This document shows, in pieces, positions 1-10,917 of a stretch of DNA of 64,000 nt; position 1 is the first letter of the stretch, and each line of letters opens with the position of its first letter. The notes beneath the pieces are model-generated. The model searched no databases and was not told the origin of the DNA. It worked only from the letters and a program-made list of their open reading frames with translations. Source of the stretch: Blastomussa wellsi (taxonomy: Eukaryota; Cnidaria; Anthozoa; Scleractinia; Plerogyridae); the NCBI GenBank assembly GCA_947652115.1, contig OX393566.1:23283674-23347673 (forward strand), written 5' to 3'. Position numbers and translations under genes: made by a program.

Positions 1-1194
1 GATCTCAGACGCTGTGTCATTTTCCCTTGCTCATCTTTCTGTGCAAATGTTTACTTCCTTGTTCTTGAAAATTGATCATATTGCTGACTGGAGTGTGTAG
101 GACTTTCAAGATTTCTGCCACAGTTTCAATCGTTGTTAACAGTAGGTGTTCCTTTACACCAAATTTCTATTGTCATTTTGGAATAAGGATGCAGGTAAAA
201 ACACATCGTAATGGTTGGAGCGCGCAAGATTTATTAATAACTAAAATTCAATTCCATCAAGGCCATAACCAATCGCACTGAAAGCAAATCCAAAGCAAGT
301 GCCAATCCACCGTAAGAAAAAGATGGCGGCTGTACATTTTACCGCAATACCTTGCGAACCCAAAAAAGGCCCACTGGGCATATAGAAAGGTGTGGTTTAA
401 GGGAAGTCGATACTGTACTAACAACATAACATTGCTCTTGCCGCGTTTGAATGTCTTAGCTTAGCTTTCTTTGTATTTTTACGCGCTCTTTTAGGGTAAT
501 TGTACCAGTCACCATCTTTTTCCTTACGGTGATAACTGCTTTCCACCCTGAAAGGAAAGTTGTTGTAAAGCAATGCACAATTGTAGATTATCATTTTAAA
601 GTTGTCTAAACTGACTATTGACTGACTTGAATTTGATACCAAAAAATGATCTCTGAGCAGGTGAATGATTTCCTCTCAAAGAACAATTGTTACCTCTAAT
701 TAGAGACGTTGACCAAAATCAATTCAAAATCATTCAAGCATGGCGTCTACTTCCTTGTTTCGTTCGCGACAAGTTGAGGGTTTTTGTATCTCGTATTTCG
801 CCGCCTCAAAATGCAGAGTAACGGTGCATGACGTCTACAGTACCGTTAGCAATACCGTTATCGTTAATACGGAAAACCATTATCGTTAGGAATATCGTTA
901 CCGTTATCGAATAGGAATTCAATGGAAAGGGGCCGTATAATCAATTTGGCGACATCAGTTAGATGAAGGCAAGCTGAGTGCAGGCCTCTCCATACGTCAC
1001 CTGAAGCAGGCTGGACTGGTCAGCCGAAATATTGTTTAACGACCAATGCTATGCTGGTTCACACTTGTGAAATAAACACAATATACATTTTTATTTTTAC
1101 TTTTTATTATGTTATTTTTCTTGGCATCCCGGTGACATAGCTGGTGCGTCCATAGACTTCCAATTCTATTGGTGTAAACTATGTCTATGTCAAA
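1..1194. other. Intergenic, no gene recognised
   Basis: No open reading frame here resembles a known protein and none has convincing splice signals. At 835-905 there is a short run of degenerate 'accgtta' repeats. The part around 945-1090 has a stem-loop motif, described separately. Confidence 0.5.
960..1085 (+). repeat. Retroelement-tail-like stem-loop segment
   Basis: Positions about 1000-1035 read CTGAAGC, then an AGGCTG/CAGCC stem with a seven-base loop, then GAAAT. This is the order of a hammerhead-ribozyme core (CUGANGA, stem II, GAAA) with one departure in the first box. An AATAAA signal follows near 1071. Such motifs occur in Penelope-like retroelements and other repeats. No partner sequence for stems I and III was identified, so this is only a suggestive repeat tail. 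Confidence 0.25.
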
Positions 1195-1769
1195 ATATGT
1201 ATGCGTTCGTATACAAGTAAATTAAAGTCTAAGTAGACTTCAATGGTCTATGCTTTCACTGCTGTTTTTGAACTGCGTTCATTACTTAAAAATATTGCTA
1301 TCAGTAAAATAATGTATACTGAGTATAAATTAAACTATCAGCGCAACTCAGAAATTCCCGCCAGGGAAACTAAAAACCATCTACGTATACATTCAGTCGA
1401 CTTCAGTCGTTTCTGCTGAGATTGCAGTCTGACCTCAAATTCACTTCGCTACAAAATGTTACAACAACATGACGAAGAAGGAGGGTCAGATCGACTTCGC
1501 GGTATAGAAGAGTATGATCTTGGTGGAGGTAATGCTCTGGGGGCAGATGGTGCTTTGCCTGGTAGACCGCGTGCCAGCCTCTGCAGACGAACCTCAAATG
1601 ACCTAAACGGTGAAATGAAGTACTTTTCCATCCAAGATCTTTCAAGCAACATGATTTCAGCCACTCTCTTTCTTTCTCCTCCAATCAGAATGTTGTCTGA
1701 CACAGCTAACATGTGAGTAACTGAACTAAACTCAGAGAATTGGTTGTTGCGTCCCCCACAGTCCTCGCT
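1195..1769 (-). repeat. Dispersed repeat family R1, copy 1
   Basis: This stretch matches positions 4205-4760 for most of its length and, in its lower part, 6695-7110 and 11463-11800. Read on the minus strand it holds the C-terminal part of the reading frame that is intact in copy 2: an LxVSDNxLIGGERKRV motif, a RSWMExxxISP motif and a proline-rich end. A non-coding tail of about 240 bases follows. The upper end stops at the equivalent of the CGG/SNQF part of the copy-2 frame and meets unrelated piggyBac-like sequence. Confidence 0.7.
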
Positions 1770-1799
1770 GGATAATTACTAGCCCCCAAGCTTTCCCCG

Positions 1800-1920
1800 T
1801 ATCTGTGATGGCAAGAGACAGGTATTTCCAAATAATGAGATACCTTTACTTTGTCGACAACCGTGAAGAGGTTTCTAGCGGCTGGACTGAAGCAACTGTT
1901 AGAGCCGGAAGAGGATTAGT
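1800..1920 (+). pseudogene. piggyBac-like transposase fragment
   Basis: The plus-strand peptide MARDRYFQIMRYLYFVDN, starting at 1808, resembles the segment before the DDE catalytic core of piggyBac transposases (consensus like 'RxRFxxIxRxLHFxDN'). Only about 35 residues are recognisable before similarity ends. No terminal repeats or TTAA target duplications were found around it. I read it as a decayed fragment joined to the neighbouring repeats. Family assignment rests on this one motif. Confidence 0.5.
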
Positions 1921-1937
1921 CTCCTTCGCAGCCGTTT

Positions 1938-2136
1938 TTTGGGATGTCACGCAGCGTTGCGTTATCATTATTTTTTTTCTTTGCAAACAAAATATGTACG
2001 CTGGATCACACCGCACAGTCACTGGGGAAGCCAAAAATAGCCAGGTAAAATCAAAATATTCACTGGGTACTGGAGAGACGCTGCGGAACATGATGATCTT
2101 CTGGGTAGGGTTAAGTGGGTCTGTTACAGAGGGGTG
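1938..2136. mobile_element. Partial copy of hAT-like MITE
   Basis: The right end (2114-2136) carries AGTGGGTCTGTTACAGAGGG, the inverted form of the terminus of the complete element at 48711-48967. Interior matches include the tract around the word 'acccagtgaatattttg' on the opposite strand and 'acgcagcgt'. The other end is missing or diverged, so this copy is truncated or degraded. Confidence 0.6.
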
Positions 2137-2185
2137 TTCACAGCCTTCAGTGTTCAGAAAACAATTATTGCAGCCGTGACACCTC

Positions 2186-2510
2186 GTGTCGAAACGCAAT
2201 TCCCGTCGCTTTGCAAATTATGTTAGGAGTGATTTTTTTTCTAATGAAGAAAAGACGTTAATCGAGCTTGAAGGTAGCAAGATGTTACAAAAAGATGCTA
2301 TCAGGCACGTTTTGTTTGACTCGAAACAAATCATTTGTAATTTGTTTGTTATCCCGAAGAAACGCGATGAGCTAAGACCTGTGATTCATTTGAAACCTCG
2401 GAGTTTTTTACTGCAATTGACCTTAAGGATGCTTATTTTACGATTCCGATTCATCCGGATCATTACAAGCACTGCGTGATTCTGATAATAAGCTGGCTAT
2501 TCCCTTGCCA
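2186..2510 (+). pseudogene. Reverse transcriptase fragment, DIRS/gypsy-like
   Basis: The frame reads LQKDAIRHVLFDSKQIICNL, then FVIPKKRDELRPVIHLKP, as in the first reverse-transcriptase blocks of DIRS and Ty3/gypsy elements. After 'LKP' the sequence jumps, with a frame change, to a second recognisable block, AIDLKDAYFTIPIHPDHYK, read in another frame around 2412-2475. Roughly 25-30 residues that normally sit between these blocks appear deleted, and no YxDD box is present. It is a dead fragment. DIRS or gypsy cannot be separated on so little sequence. Confidence 0.7.
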
Positions 2511-2539
2511 CGTACTAACTAATACAAAAATATCTTTGC

Positions 2540-2815
2540 CTATACTGGTGCAGTTCTCTGGAACAGTCTACCCTCAGCTGCTAGGCAAGCAACATCTCTG
2601 ACTAATTTCCGACGATTGCTAATTAATTCCGACACGGTATTCATGTAAAACAGGCTTTAATTTAGTTTACTTTCCTTAATAGTTAGTCATATTTTAAATT
2701 ATAGAAGATTAATCTGTATACGTAGTTTTTCGTAATAAGTTTTAGCTTTTATACTAAATTATTATTGCCTGATTTATTTTACCGTGTTTATAAATAAAGA
2801 TGATGATGATGATGA
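2540..2815 (+). mobile_element. 3' end of a non-LTR retrotransposon (GAT-tailed)
   Basis: The start reads YTGAVLWNSLPSAARQA and TNFRRLL, the usual C-terminal end of the LINE ORF2 product in this kind of element. It is followed by about 170 bases of 3' UTR, an AATAAA signal and a (GAT)n tail at 2799-2815. The same 3' UTR recurs at 54209-54402 and, more diverged, at 9650-9693. Confidence 0.75.
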
Positions 2816-4199
2816 CTTGAGGTTCGAATGGAACTCGACTCTTTATCAGGGACCGCGCAGGGGGAGGACCTGGGGGGGGCTTTAGCCCCTCCCCACCCCC
2901 ACTCCCACATTTTTACGGTGAAACTGATAATAACAGGGAATAAAAAAATTACTAAAAACATACATTTTGTTTGTGGGTGCCAATAATAAGTTGTGTTAAG
3001 AAAAGGTTTTCAGTTATCAACCATAACTTCAAAAAAAAACTGGATTTCTTAACAAGCGGACCTTTTAGGCAAAGACCTATATCACTTGATTGGTCAGCTT
3101 CGATCCGAACATATGACTGTGTTCAGTTTATAAGGCGATTGATTACCGTACGTTTTTCTCACAATCATATATGTATATAAAGCGTGAAATTTTTCCTTCA
3201 CTTTTTGCTCGGTGAGGAAATTTCGTTTTAGGATATATAGCGTCTAAGGTCTCAGCGAACAGTTTTATCAAAAGTTTTGTGGAACGACGATTCTCTCTTT
3301 AACATTTCAATTTGTTGCCTTAAATACCTAAAACGAAGAATTACCAGGGTCGTAGCGATCACATACGTACGTGCGTACCTCGGAAATCTAAAAATATATA
3401 TTTATTTCTTTCATGCTTTGATTTATGAAAATTCTCCCCAAAAAAACATGGGAAATGGCATTTTCGAGGCTCTAAAAATAATTTTTCTGGGGGAGCATCT
3501 AACCTAACCCTAACCCTAACCCCAGACCCCACTCAGTGGCTCGCTTTAAGAGCTCGATTACCTTCTCCGTCCGTGCGTCCTAGACGGAAAACCTTTTTCA
3601 ATCCTAATAACCAACAAAGAAGCCCATATTGCCAAAGAGACTATGATCTGTTAGGCGCTTTAAAATCATTAGTTGCGTTTGAAGCGTTGAACGTTTATAT
3701 ACTTTTTTTGTTAATTATTTTCATGCGGAAAGGAATAGCACCCAGCTTTCTTAACCCCCCCCCCCCCCTCAAACCCCCCCCCGTCCCAACTTGGCTCACG
3801 AATTTCAGCTCCCCCCAACTAAAAATATTGCTGTGCGGGCCTTGGGAAATGGATAGTTGTCTTTTTATGGAGGCTGACCGTTCAAATAGAGGTAAAAAGC
3901 AATAGTAATAGGGGGTGACCGCTAGTTATAACCGCTAGCTATAAACTGCCTTCTTCATCAGCACAAAAATTTGTTACAGAACACTAATCTTTAACCTTTG
4001 TTTAATCATCACTTATACACGGTAAAAAATTCATCAGGTAGAAAGGTACTAAAGATTATAAACTGCCTGCTTTATCAGCACAAAAGTTTGTTACGGAACA
4101 CTAAGTACAGAAGATACAACCTAGTATGCGTATGCGTTTTGCATTCTAACGAACATTAAACTACGCTGATTTACTACCATATAAAAAACACAACCCATT
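2816..4199. other. Intergenic, low complexity, no gene recognised
   Basis: This region contains C-rich runs (3755-3785) and a short telomere-like tract. A directly repeated segment starts with 'tataaactgcc' and includes 'tttgttac' and 'gaacactaa' (about 3940-3992 and 4057-4107). Open frames of up to 110 codons here are biased by simple sequence and show no recognisable domain. Confidence 0.5.
3499..3523. repeat. Interstitial telomere-like repeat (CCCTAA)n
   Basis: About four units of CCTAA/CCCTAA, the complement of the TTAGGG animal telomere unit. The array is very short and sits within ordinary repeat-rich DNA, so it does not mark a chromosome end. Confidence 0.7.
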
Positions 4200-5060
4200 A
4201 ATTCGAAATATTTAACACCTATGTATGCTTTTGCGTACAGGTAAAAGTCTTTCTGATTTCACCGCTGTTTTTAAACTGCATACATTACTTTAAATATTGC
4301 TATTCAGTAGTTCTGTACCGAATACAAAATAAAACAAAACTATCAGTACGGCTCAGAAATTCCCGTAAAGGAAACTAAAACTCATTTATGTATGCGCTAT
4401 TTCTTCTGTGATCCTTACTGTCTGACATCAAATTCACCTCGCTACAAAATATTACAAGCGCATGAGGAAGCAGGACTGTGAGGTCTGCGGGGAGGAGAGT
4501 AAGATCTTGGGGGAGGCAATGCTCTGGGTGGGGAAGGTGCTCTGCCTGGTAGACCGCGACCAATCCTTTGCAGACGAGCCTGAAATGACCTCAAGGGTGA
4601 AATGTAGTTGTTTTCCATCCAAGATCTTTCAAAGAACATGATTTTAGCCACTCTCTTCCTTTCTCCTCCAATCAGAACGTTGTCTGACACAGCTAACATG
4701 TGAGTAACTGCACACAACTCAAAGAATTGGTTGCTGCTTCCCCCACAGTCTTCGCTGGGGAAGAATACTTTACCAATCAGCTCATCTGGGCTGAAAAGTA
4801 GGACCAGTACCAACAAGGCGTCGATTTCTGTGTCGTTCAGTGAATAGTAACTCTTATGGTTTCTCAGCCTGTTGAGGTTGGGATTGTCAAGCTGAATAAC
4901 ACTTGCCACACAGTTAAGGTAGTACATCAGTTTGGCTTTTGGACTCGCTGCCACTGTAACGGTTGTCCCCGTCTCTTTTATTCCAACCCTTTCCCCAATG
5001 AGTGCCGCCATATTCCGGGATCCGGTTTGTCTACAAGATATAAGAGAGCTGCCATTTGAA
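4200..5060 (-). repeat. Dispersed repeat family R1, copy 2 (longest)
   Basis: This is the most complete of the four copies. From low to high coordinates it holds a shared non-coding tail of about 240 bases and then the minus-strand frame described at 4442-5011. The tail, the proline-rich 3' coding end and the middle of the frame are shared with copy 1. Only the tail and 3' coding end are shared with copies 3 and 4. All four copies point the same way. Copies keeping one end while losing the 5' side is what 5'-truncated retroposition gives, though segmental duplication is also possible. Confidence 0.7.
4442..5011 (-). CDS. Uncharacterised 189-aa protein of repeat family R1
   Basis: I do not recognise a characterised family. 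The frame starts at ATGGCGGCACTC and has no stop for 189 codons. Features seen: a hydrophobic segment near residues 65-73 (DALLVLVLLFS), a Cys-Gly-Gly-rich stretch (SEDCGGSSNQF, about 85-95), a basic GGERKRV motif (about 115-121), an aromatic RSWMENNYISP segment (about 128-138) and a C-terminal tail rich in Pro, Arg and Ser ending in SSCACNIL. There is no signal peptide and no catalytic signature I can name. The same coding segments survive in pieces at 1449-1712, about 6990-7100 and about 11760-11800. It is either a small element-encoded protein or a multicopy host gene with retroposed copies. The start is the only in-frame ATG that gives the full conserved length. Confidence 0.5.
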   Translation of the reverse strand: MAALIGERVGIKETGTTVTVAASPKAKLMYYLNCVASVIQLDNPNLNRLRNHKSYYSLNDTEIDALLVLVLLFSPDELIGKVFFPSEDCGGSSNQFFELCAVTHMLAVSDNVLIGGERKRVAKIMFFERSWMENNYISPLRSFQARLQRIGRGLPGRAPSPPRALPPPRSYSPPRRPHSPASSCACNIL

Positions 5061-5343
5061 TGTCACACAACACAGTCTCGACTTTTTCAGACCTTAACAG
5101 AGCTACGTCACGCTATTTTGAGTTATTTCTTCCACACCCTAAATTACCCTTTAGGAAACCTGAAAATAATAGTTTGCTAAGGAAGCAAAATACCATAGGA
5201 GTGATACTAAACCAAAAAGGAACAAGGATGGCCAACTCTTTCCCCAATAAGTGCCGCCATACTTCTGGGATTCGGTTTGTCTACGAGATAAGAGAGCTTC
5301 CATTTGAATGTCACACAACACAGTGTCGATTTTTTTCACACCT
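4995..5343. repeat. Direct repeat of about 98 bp, two copies
   Basis: The segment 4995-5092 (from 'aatgagtgccgccatattc' through 'acacaacacagtctcgac') is repeated at 5243-5343 with a few substitutions, 248 bases downstream. The first copy overlaps the 5' end of the family R1 reading frame, so the second copy is probably a duplicated upstream part of that unit. Confidence 0.75.
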
Positions 5344-5780
5344 TGATTCAATTAGAACGAAAATCCTTTCGAGATTTCCAACAGAGTTTGAACTCGTCAA
5401 CAACTTTACTAGTGCACTTTTGGTAGATTAATTAGCATAGCAAAATCTGCCGTACGGAGTTTTTACAATTCGCAATACTGTAAAAGATATGACATCACAA
5501 AAATTTTACGACGTCATACCTTTTTAACTAATGGGAATCTGCACAAATGCATACGACAGATTTTGCATCTGAATGACCTCTATCCATTGCCTTTGGTTTC
5601 ATCCGAGAAAGATGTAACCTGTGCGAGTTTTAAGGGGTTATGTGTTCTGGTCACGTGACTTTTCAAATATGGTCAAAACTGCCAAAAGTGAGAACAAGCA
5701 TGGCAGGATTGAAAGGGAATCCAAGATATGATGATTAGAAGTCATCTATAGCAACCGTTTTGTAGTTAGGGGTCTCCTCA

Positions 5781-6310
5781 AGGGAAAATGACACAGCGCC
5801 TGAGATCGAGGTTGAAGTACTCAATTTCCTGTTCACGTGGTTTAGGTTGGCGTCTCAAAGTCATACAAACCGTCTAGAAACCGGCTAGCATCGTGTAAGT
5901 ATGTTACCAAAAAGAGGTGTCCCGTTATTTTAGCTCAACTGGAATAATTTCCGTTCATTCTCGGAAAAGGAAGTGGACGTCATTCCGGAATGATTTTGAA
6001 TGGTTTCAGGTCAGCGTCTCTGTCAATTGTTTTTTAGAGCTAAACAATGATCTACTCAAAGGTCAATATTTCTATCGTTTAGTGTCACATTCAGCAGTTT
6101 TGAAACGTTAAAATAATAATCTAATTGTATTACAATTGTTTTAAAGCCGTTTTATTTGGAGGATAGAAAGCAATTCACATTTGCTTTGGATTAGTTTGCT
6201 TTGTTGCACCTTCCGATTGGATAGAAAAACTCCCGCCACTTTTTTGCCAACCAATGAGGAGCAAAATCTAAATCAATCGTGATCACTTATTGCAAGTATT
6301 TTCACTTTTT
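5781..6310. repeat. Duplicated block A, copy 1
   Basis: The tract from about 5790 (CGCCTGAGATCGAGG) to about 6305 is repeated at 10345-10917 with roughly the same order of words, including 'ttccgttcattctcgg', 'ctactcaaaggtcaat' and 'ccaaccaatgagga'. No coding capacity is conserved between the copies. In both places a family R1 tail follows a few hundred bases later, so the duplication unit may be larger. Confidence 0.75.
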
Positions 6311-6694
6311 ATTCCTTAGGGAAAACGTTGACTAACACTCTTTTGTGTAGAAAAAAAATAGACGTGAGCTTTTATTTGGAGTTTTCGCTTCACAGATTAA
6401 TTCAATCCCTATCCATGTTCATCTTGAAAACGAATTTGATGCTCTCCCCTTCAAAGGAGTCCCTTTGGATGCAATTTGTTGCTTATTTCTGAGAACTAAC
6501 AGCACCAAAGACTGTAAACAGTTTGAGCGATTGAATCTGTTTTTGAAAGTTTTCAACGCGCGTGCAACCTAGAACCCAGGCTTTCGCTCTTTTGTGTTTC
6601 GATGAATATTTATACCGCGAACGTTAGCCAATGAGCAGTTATGGTAAAATGCAATATTGATATCAGTCTAGTAATTATGCACTGAACACAAAGT

Positions 6695-7110
6695 ATATAT
6701 AGAAAACACAACCTATTAATCCGTTATCAAAACTAGTTAACAACTGTATACGCTATCGTACAAGAAAAAGTCTTAGTCTTGACACTTAAGTGGTTCATTG
6801 CTGTTTTTATACTGCATACATTACTTTAAAATATTGCTATTCAGCAATTATGTACCGAATTATACAAAGTAAACAAAACTATCGGTACAGCTCAGAAATT
6901 CCGTCATGGAAACTAAACATCAACTGTGTATACATTTTTCTCTTCTGAGACTTCTGTCTAATAAATTCACCTCGCTACAAAATATTACAAGCGGATGAAG
7001 AAGGGGAAGGGTAAGATCTTGGGGGAGGCAATGCTCTGGGTGGAGAAGGTGCTCTGCCTGGTAGACCGCTTGCCAGCCTTTGCAGACGACCCTCAAATGA
7101 CACTTTAGTG
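6695..7110 (-). repeat. Dispersed repeat family R1, copy 3
   Basis: It matches the non-coding tail and the 3' coding end of copy 2, up to the segment encoding the PGRxPSP-like proline-rich tail and the LQR motif. At about 7107 it breaks into a second, partial copy of its own tail ('ttctgatttcactgctg' repeated at about 7115). It is non-functional. Confidence 0.65.
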
Positions 7111-7319
7111 GTTTCTGATTTCACTGCTGTTTTTAAACTGCATACAGTTCTTTAAATTATTAAAAACTAGCTATGGTATATTGTATTTCCTGAGTTTTGA
7201 TTGGATTAGAGGCAATGGTATATGCTCATATACCATTGACCTACCAATAGGGTACGGGCTGCAGTAATCATTGTAAAAGGCGACTCGTTGTAACTCATTA
7301 AGAAGACCAAATTCGTGCA

Positions 7320-8075
7320 ACATTATGCTATCATGTCTCTTTCCTTCAATGGGCCACTATGATTGGCTATCAGGCAATTTGGTGTTACGATACTTTGGAA
7401 TTTGATACCGTGGACCCTTTTGTGTCCATTGTACATAACTCGTTGGTTGTATCTTGCAAAGTTCCATCTATGAAACCAAAACAGTTCTGGAGTGGAGCAC
7501 CATGCTGATAAAATGGCCTCTGCATACCTATGCAAACTCCCTTGGTTGAAGGAAAGGATTCATCCCCCAATTTTGCAATCAATGTCGATGTCGTAGGTAA
7601 ATGAAATCAAGTACTGAGTTGAAGATAAGGCAAAGTTCAGTTGGGTTTCGCCCAAAGCGGGGTACCATATCAGTATATCGACATGAATAGGCCAGTCTTC
7701 GGAGAAGAATACACATACCTTCCATGGGATCACAGACAGTTCTTTGGGAACAGACAATTTCATTAGGGAGTGCAAGTTGTTCAACAGCAATTCCAGATCA
7801 TTCTTGCCAAATCTTAACTAAGTCCAGAATTCCTCATCTTCCCAATTGTCAATGTTAAAGTGTTCAAATTTTGAATGGGGAAAAACTGGCTTCGACATGT
7901 TGGCATCATACAGTAAAGAAAATTCTATGTCATCAATAATGTTTTGAGAATATGCGATTACAAAGGAGTCGCGAACAGTGGCTAGACTAGACATAATGAG
8001 CGTACTCGTACGATGTAAATCTCGCCAAGCCGAATTTAGATTACGTGAATCTAAACATGTCAAAGGCCGCCACAT
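7320..8075 (-). pseudogene. PIF/Harbinger-type transposase, decayed
   Basis: Read from 8075 downward, three pieces of a Harbinger DDE transposase appear in order but in different frames. The N-terminal part has PVFPHSKFEHFNIDNWEDEEFW (the 'pY.rF.l..w' region) in 7818-8075. The middle has GETQLNFALSSTQYLISF in 7560-7790. The catalytic region in 7323-7582 has GFIDGTLQDT, then YNGHKRVHGIKFQSIVTPN and a degraded GPLKERD. The first catalytic Asp (FIDGT) and the following YNGHKR box are the family's hallmark. Frameshifts and a missing C-terminus show it is inactive. Neither terminal repeat was identified. Confidence 0.8.
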
Positions 8076-8082
8076 TTAGCAA

Positions 8083-8370
8083 TACCTTTAGCTATATCGA
8101 CGATTTATTCAGCGTCAACAATGCGAATTTTGGAAATTGTATCCACGAAATTTACCCGTCAGAACTGGAACTGAAGAAACACCTCCGTGGCTTCAAATGA
8201 AGTGTGTTATCTTGACATGAAGATCATTCAGGGAGACGACAACACACCTTTTCGTATAAGTGTCTACGACAAGAAAGATGACTTCTCATTCCGGATTGTA
8301 AATTTTCTTCATATGGACAGCAACATCCCAGCCAATCCGGCCTATGGTTTTCTCAAACTATAGGGCGTGC
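8083..8370 (+). pseudogene. Reverse-transcriptase-like fragment
   Basis: Plus-strand translation gives YIDDLFSVNNANFGNCIHEI with YPSELELKK, then after a frame change YLDMKIIQGDDNTPFRISVY, DKKDDFSFRIVNF and NIPANPAYGF. The YIDD box followed by YLDM, YDKxDDF and NIPxxPAYG is a conserved order in reverse-transcriptase fragments that are common in invertebrate genomes. In-frame stops and a frameshift make it a remnant. The element family is left open. Confidence 0.65.
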
Positions 8371-9123
8371 ATCGTTTGATTATCCTAAAACATTTGAGCG
8401 TTTTTTACGCCATTACCACACTCCAAAGTGCGATTTTTAAAAATTCCCAGAAAATATGACGAAGGTCTATGAACCAGGCCTTAATGAACTTGAGTGACTC
8501 GAGAGAATTTTAAGTGCGTGCTAGGCACTTGTAGACTTTAAATTTTGGGATGACCATGTGGTCATTCCCAGCATTCGGGTCTTTTATAGACATCCAAGCC
8601 TCATGTCCGACGCACTCAAGATTACACCTTACAAATTTAAAACCTTTAATCTGCTATGAAAGGTGTTTGTCATCGTCGCGTGAAATAATTTTTGAATTGA
8701 TCATAACTCTCTCAGGCTGTTTAATGAACCCTGAAAACAATTCTTTGAAAGCAAAGCAAAGCAGTCGGCATACCTGCATAATTATGAAGATACATTATCT
8801 ATTGTCGAACTAGAAAAGACGTGCGACGTGCTGCTTCTCGACGTCTACAATGGTTTCCGTACGATCGTAAAACTTGCACAATTCCAGTGAACAAGTCATA
8901 TTAAGTGCTAACCGCTTGACTTGCACTTTTGGCAGATTAATTAGCATGGTCATGGAAACCTTCGCTGGAATACAACTACCAATATCGAAGCCTGTTTTAT
9001 AGCCTCCCACGCAGACGTCGTTTGGGCTTCGTCACGTGTTGCCAAAGGACGTCTGGGTGTGAGGCTACCTGTTGTTCATGTTGTATCCTTACCCTTACTT
9101 TTCCAGTTGTTTGCTTTTCCTTT
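8371..9123. other. Intergenic, nothing recognised
   Basis: Open frames here (for example 8550-8813) have no similarity I can name and no codon-level pattern. The segment around 8920-8950 (TTTGGCAGATTAATTAGCAT) is also found near 5415, which indicates shared repeat content. Confidence 0.4.
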
Positions 9124-9693
9124 TTAGTCAAAAAACAAAAAACTGAATTTATGTTAATTGGATCAAGACAAAAATTGAATAGTCTATCCGCTCTTCCTGC
9201 CTTGGAAATTAATGGTACACAATTAAACAAAGTACATTTTGCCAAGTCTCTTGGTGTATTAATTGATGAAAATTTAACATGGAGTAATCATATCAACGCT
9301 ATAACCAAAACACTCTCTTCTGGTATTGGATCTATTAAACGAATAAGTCACTGTGTTCCTCCTGCAACTCTACATAATATCTATCACGGATTGGTTCAAT
9401 CGCACTTCGATTACTGTAGTGTTGTTTGGGGTAACTGTGCCAAAACATTATCTCAAGTGACAAACTACAGAGACTTCAAAATCGTGCTGTCCGCGTCTTT
9501 ACTTATTCTAGTTATGATGCTGACGCCGACCAATTAACTAGGGTGGGACAATTTAGAAACTCGTCGTCAAAAACTGAAGGCTGAGATAGTCTATTTGTCC
9601 TCGAAATTCATTCAGAGGAGTGATGTGATTAGTTCTTACAATTTGCGTGATTCTGATAATAGTTAGTCATGTTTAAATAAAGAGGATGATGAT
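9124..9693 (+). pseudogene. Non-LTR retrotransposon ORF2 C-terminal fragment with 3' tail
   Basis: The frame reads KTEFMLIGSRQKLN, then LGVLIDENLTWSNHI and HCVPPATLHNIYHGLVQ with FDYCSVVWGNC, the standard C-terminal block after the LINE reverse-transcriptase catalytic site. It loses frame near 9465 and then shows LGWDNLETRRQKLK in another frame. It ends with AATAAA near 9676 and a short GAT tail. It is 5'-truncated and frameshifted, hence dead. The 3' UTR wording links it to the family at 2540-2815. Confidence 0.8.
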
Positions 9694-10344
9694 GAGTCCT
9701 AAATGGGTTGAAAATGTCGAATAAAGAGCTTGTAGATAGCTAACTTTGACCAGTTCTGCCCTCATTGAATTTCAGTTGGGCGCCATTGTTTAACATATGC
9801 ATTAAAAATGATCAACTTAACAATTCCGTTGTTTAATGTTTTGACAACCCGGCGACAGTGCAGTGCAGCTCGTTTATAAAAAATGACATCCTCTCCTCTG
9901 AGAGTGTTCTTCTTTAGCGACTATCAGTTTTATAGCATGGACATTTACCGTGGATAAGATAATTTCAAATGCGACTGGGGACAAGCACCGAACGTGCGTC
10001 AGCAACTCGGAAATGGGTCGAATGATGTCTATTTCCTTAAACTTGTGTACTTAAAAATTCAGTTAACAACAAAATCACACACCGGCAGATTAAACTATGT
10101 GTTAACTTACAAATATGTGCCTCTGCAAGAGTATAGAACAGATCTGGGAACAGAGCAAACAACATTTATTTTTAGAATTTTAATTCCCTCCCTAGTATTA
10201 TCAAGTACTAATAAAGGAACACCTACTGTTGACGATGCTTGAAACTGTGGCAGAAAATCTTGAACGGCCTGTACACTTCAGTCAGCTATGCGATCAATCT
10301 ACGAGAACAAGGAAGTGAACAATTGCGAAGAAAGAAAATCGAGT
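9694..10344. other. Intergenic, nothing recognised
   Basis: No gene, inverted repeat or known element was identified. Open frames at 9994-10242 and 10239-10448 overlap the start of repeat block A and show no domain. Confidence 0.4.
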
Positions 10345-10917
10345 CGCCTGAGGTCGAGGCTGAAAAGTACTCAAGTTTTTGTTCACGTGGTTTAGATTGG
10401 CGTCTCAGCGGCACACAAACCGTCTGGAAAGTCTGTTGTAATTATTAGACGTGTTGGCATCGTATAAGCATGTTGGCTAATGGATTTTAAAACTGTTACT
10501 GGTTACAAAGAGGTGTTCTGCAATTAAGCTCAACTGGAATAATTTCCGTTCATTCTCGGAAAAGGATTTTGGGACGTCATCCTGGAATGATTTTGAATGG
10601 ACTTTGGTGAGCGTCTCTGTCAATTTCTTTTCTTTTTGTTTTTTTGAGAGCAAAACAATAATCTACTCAAAGGTCAATATTTCTATCGGTTAGTGTCACA
10701 TTCAGCAGTTTTGAAACGTTAAAATAATAATCTAATTGTATTACAATTGCTTTAGAGCAGCTTTCCTTTGAGGTTAGAAAGCAATTCACATTTGCTGTGG
10801 ATTATTTTGCTTTGCTACACCTTCCGATTGGATAGAAAAACTCCCGCCACTTTTTTGTCAACCAATGAGGAGCAAAATCAAAACCAATCGTGATCACTTA
10901 TTGCACGTATTTTCCTG
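10345..10917. repeat. Duplicated block A, copy 2
   Basis: This is the second copy of the 5781-6310 block with the same order of conserved words; small indels separate them. It is followed by unrelated sequence (10918-11460) that contains another repeat also seen at 45885-45940, then by family R1 copy 4. Confidence 0.75.

Noticed and set aside
1805..2179. 124-codon protein gene on plus strand
   Set aside because: Only its first 35 codons resemble piggyBac transposase; the rest is MITE sequence read through.
3499..3523. Chromosome end from telomere repeats
   Set aside because: Only about four units, with ordinary sequence on both sides; the same holds for 17822-17857.
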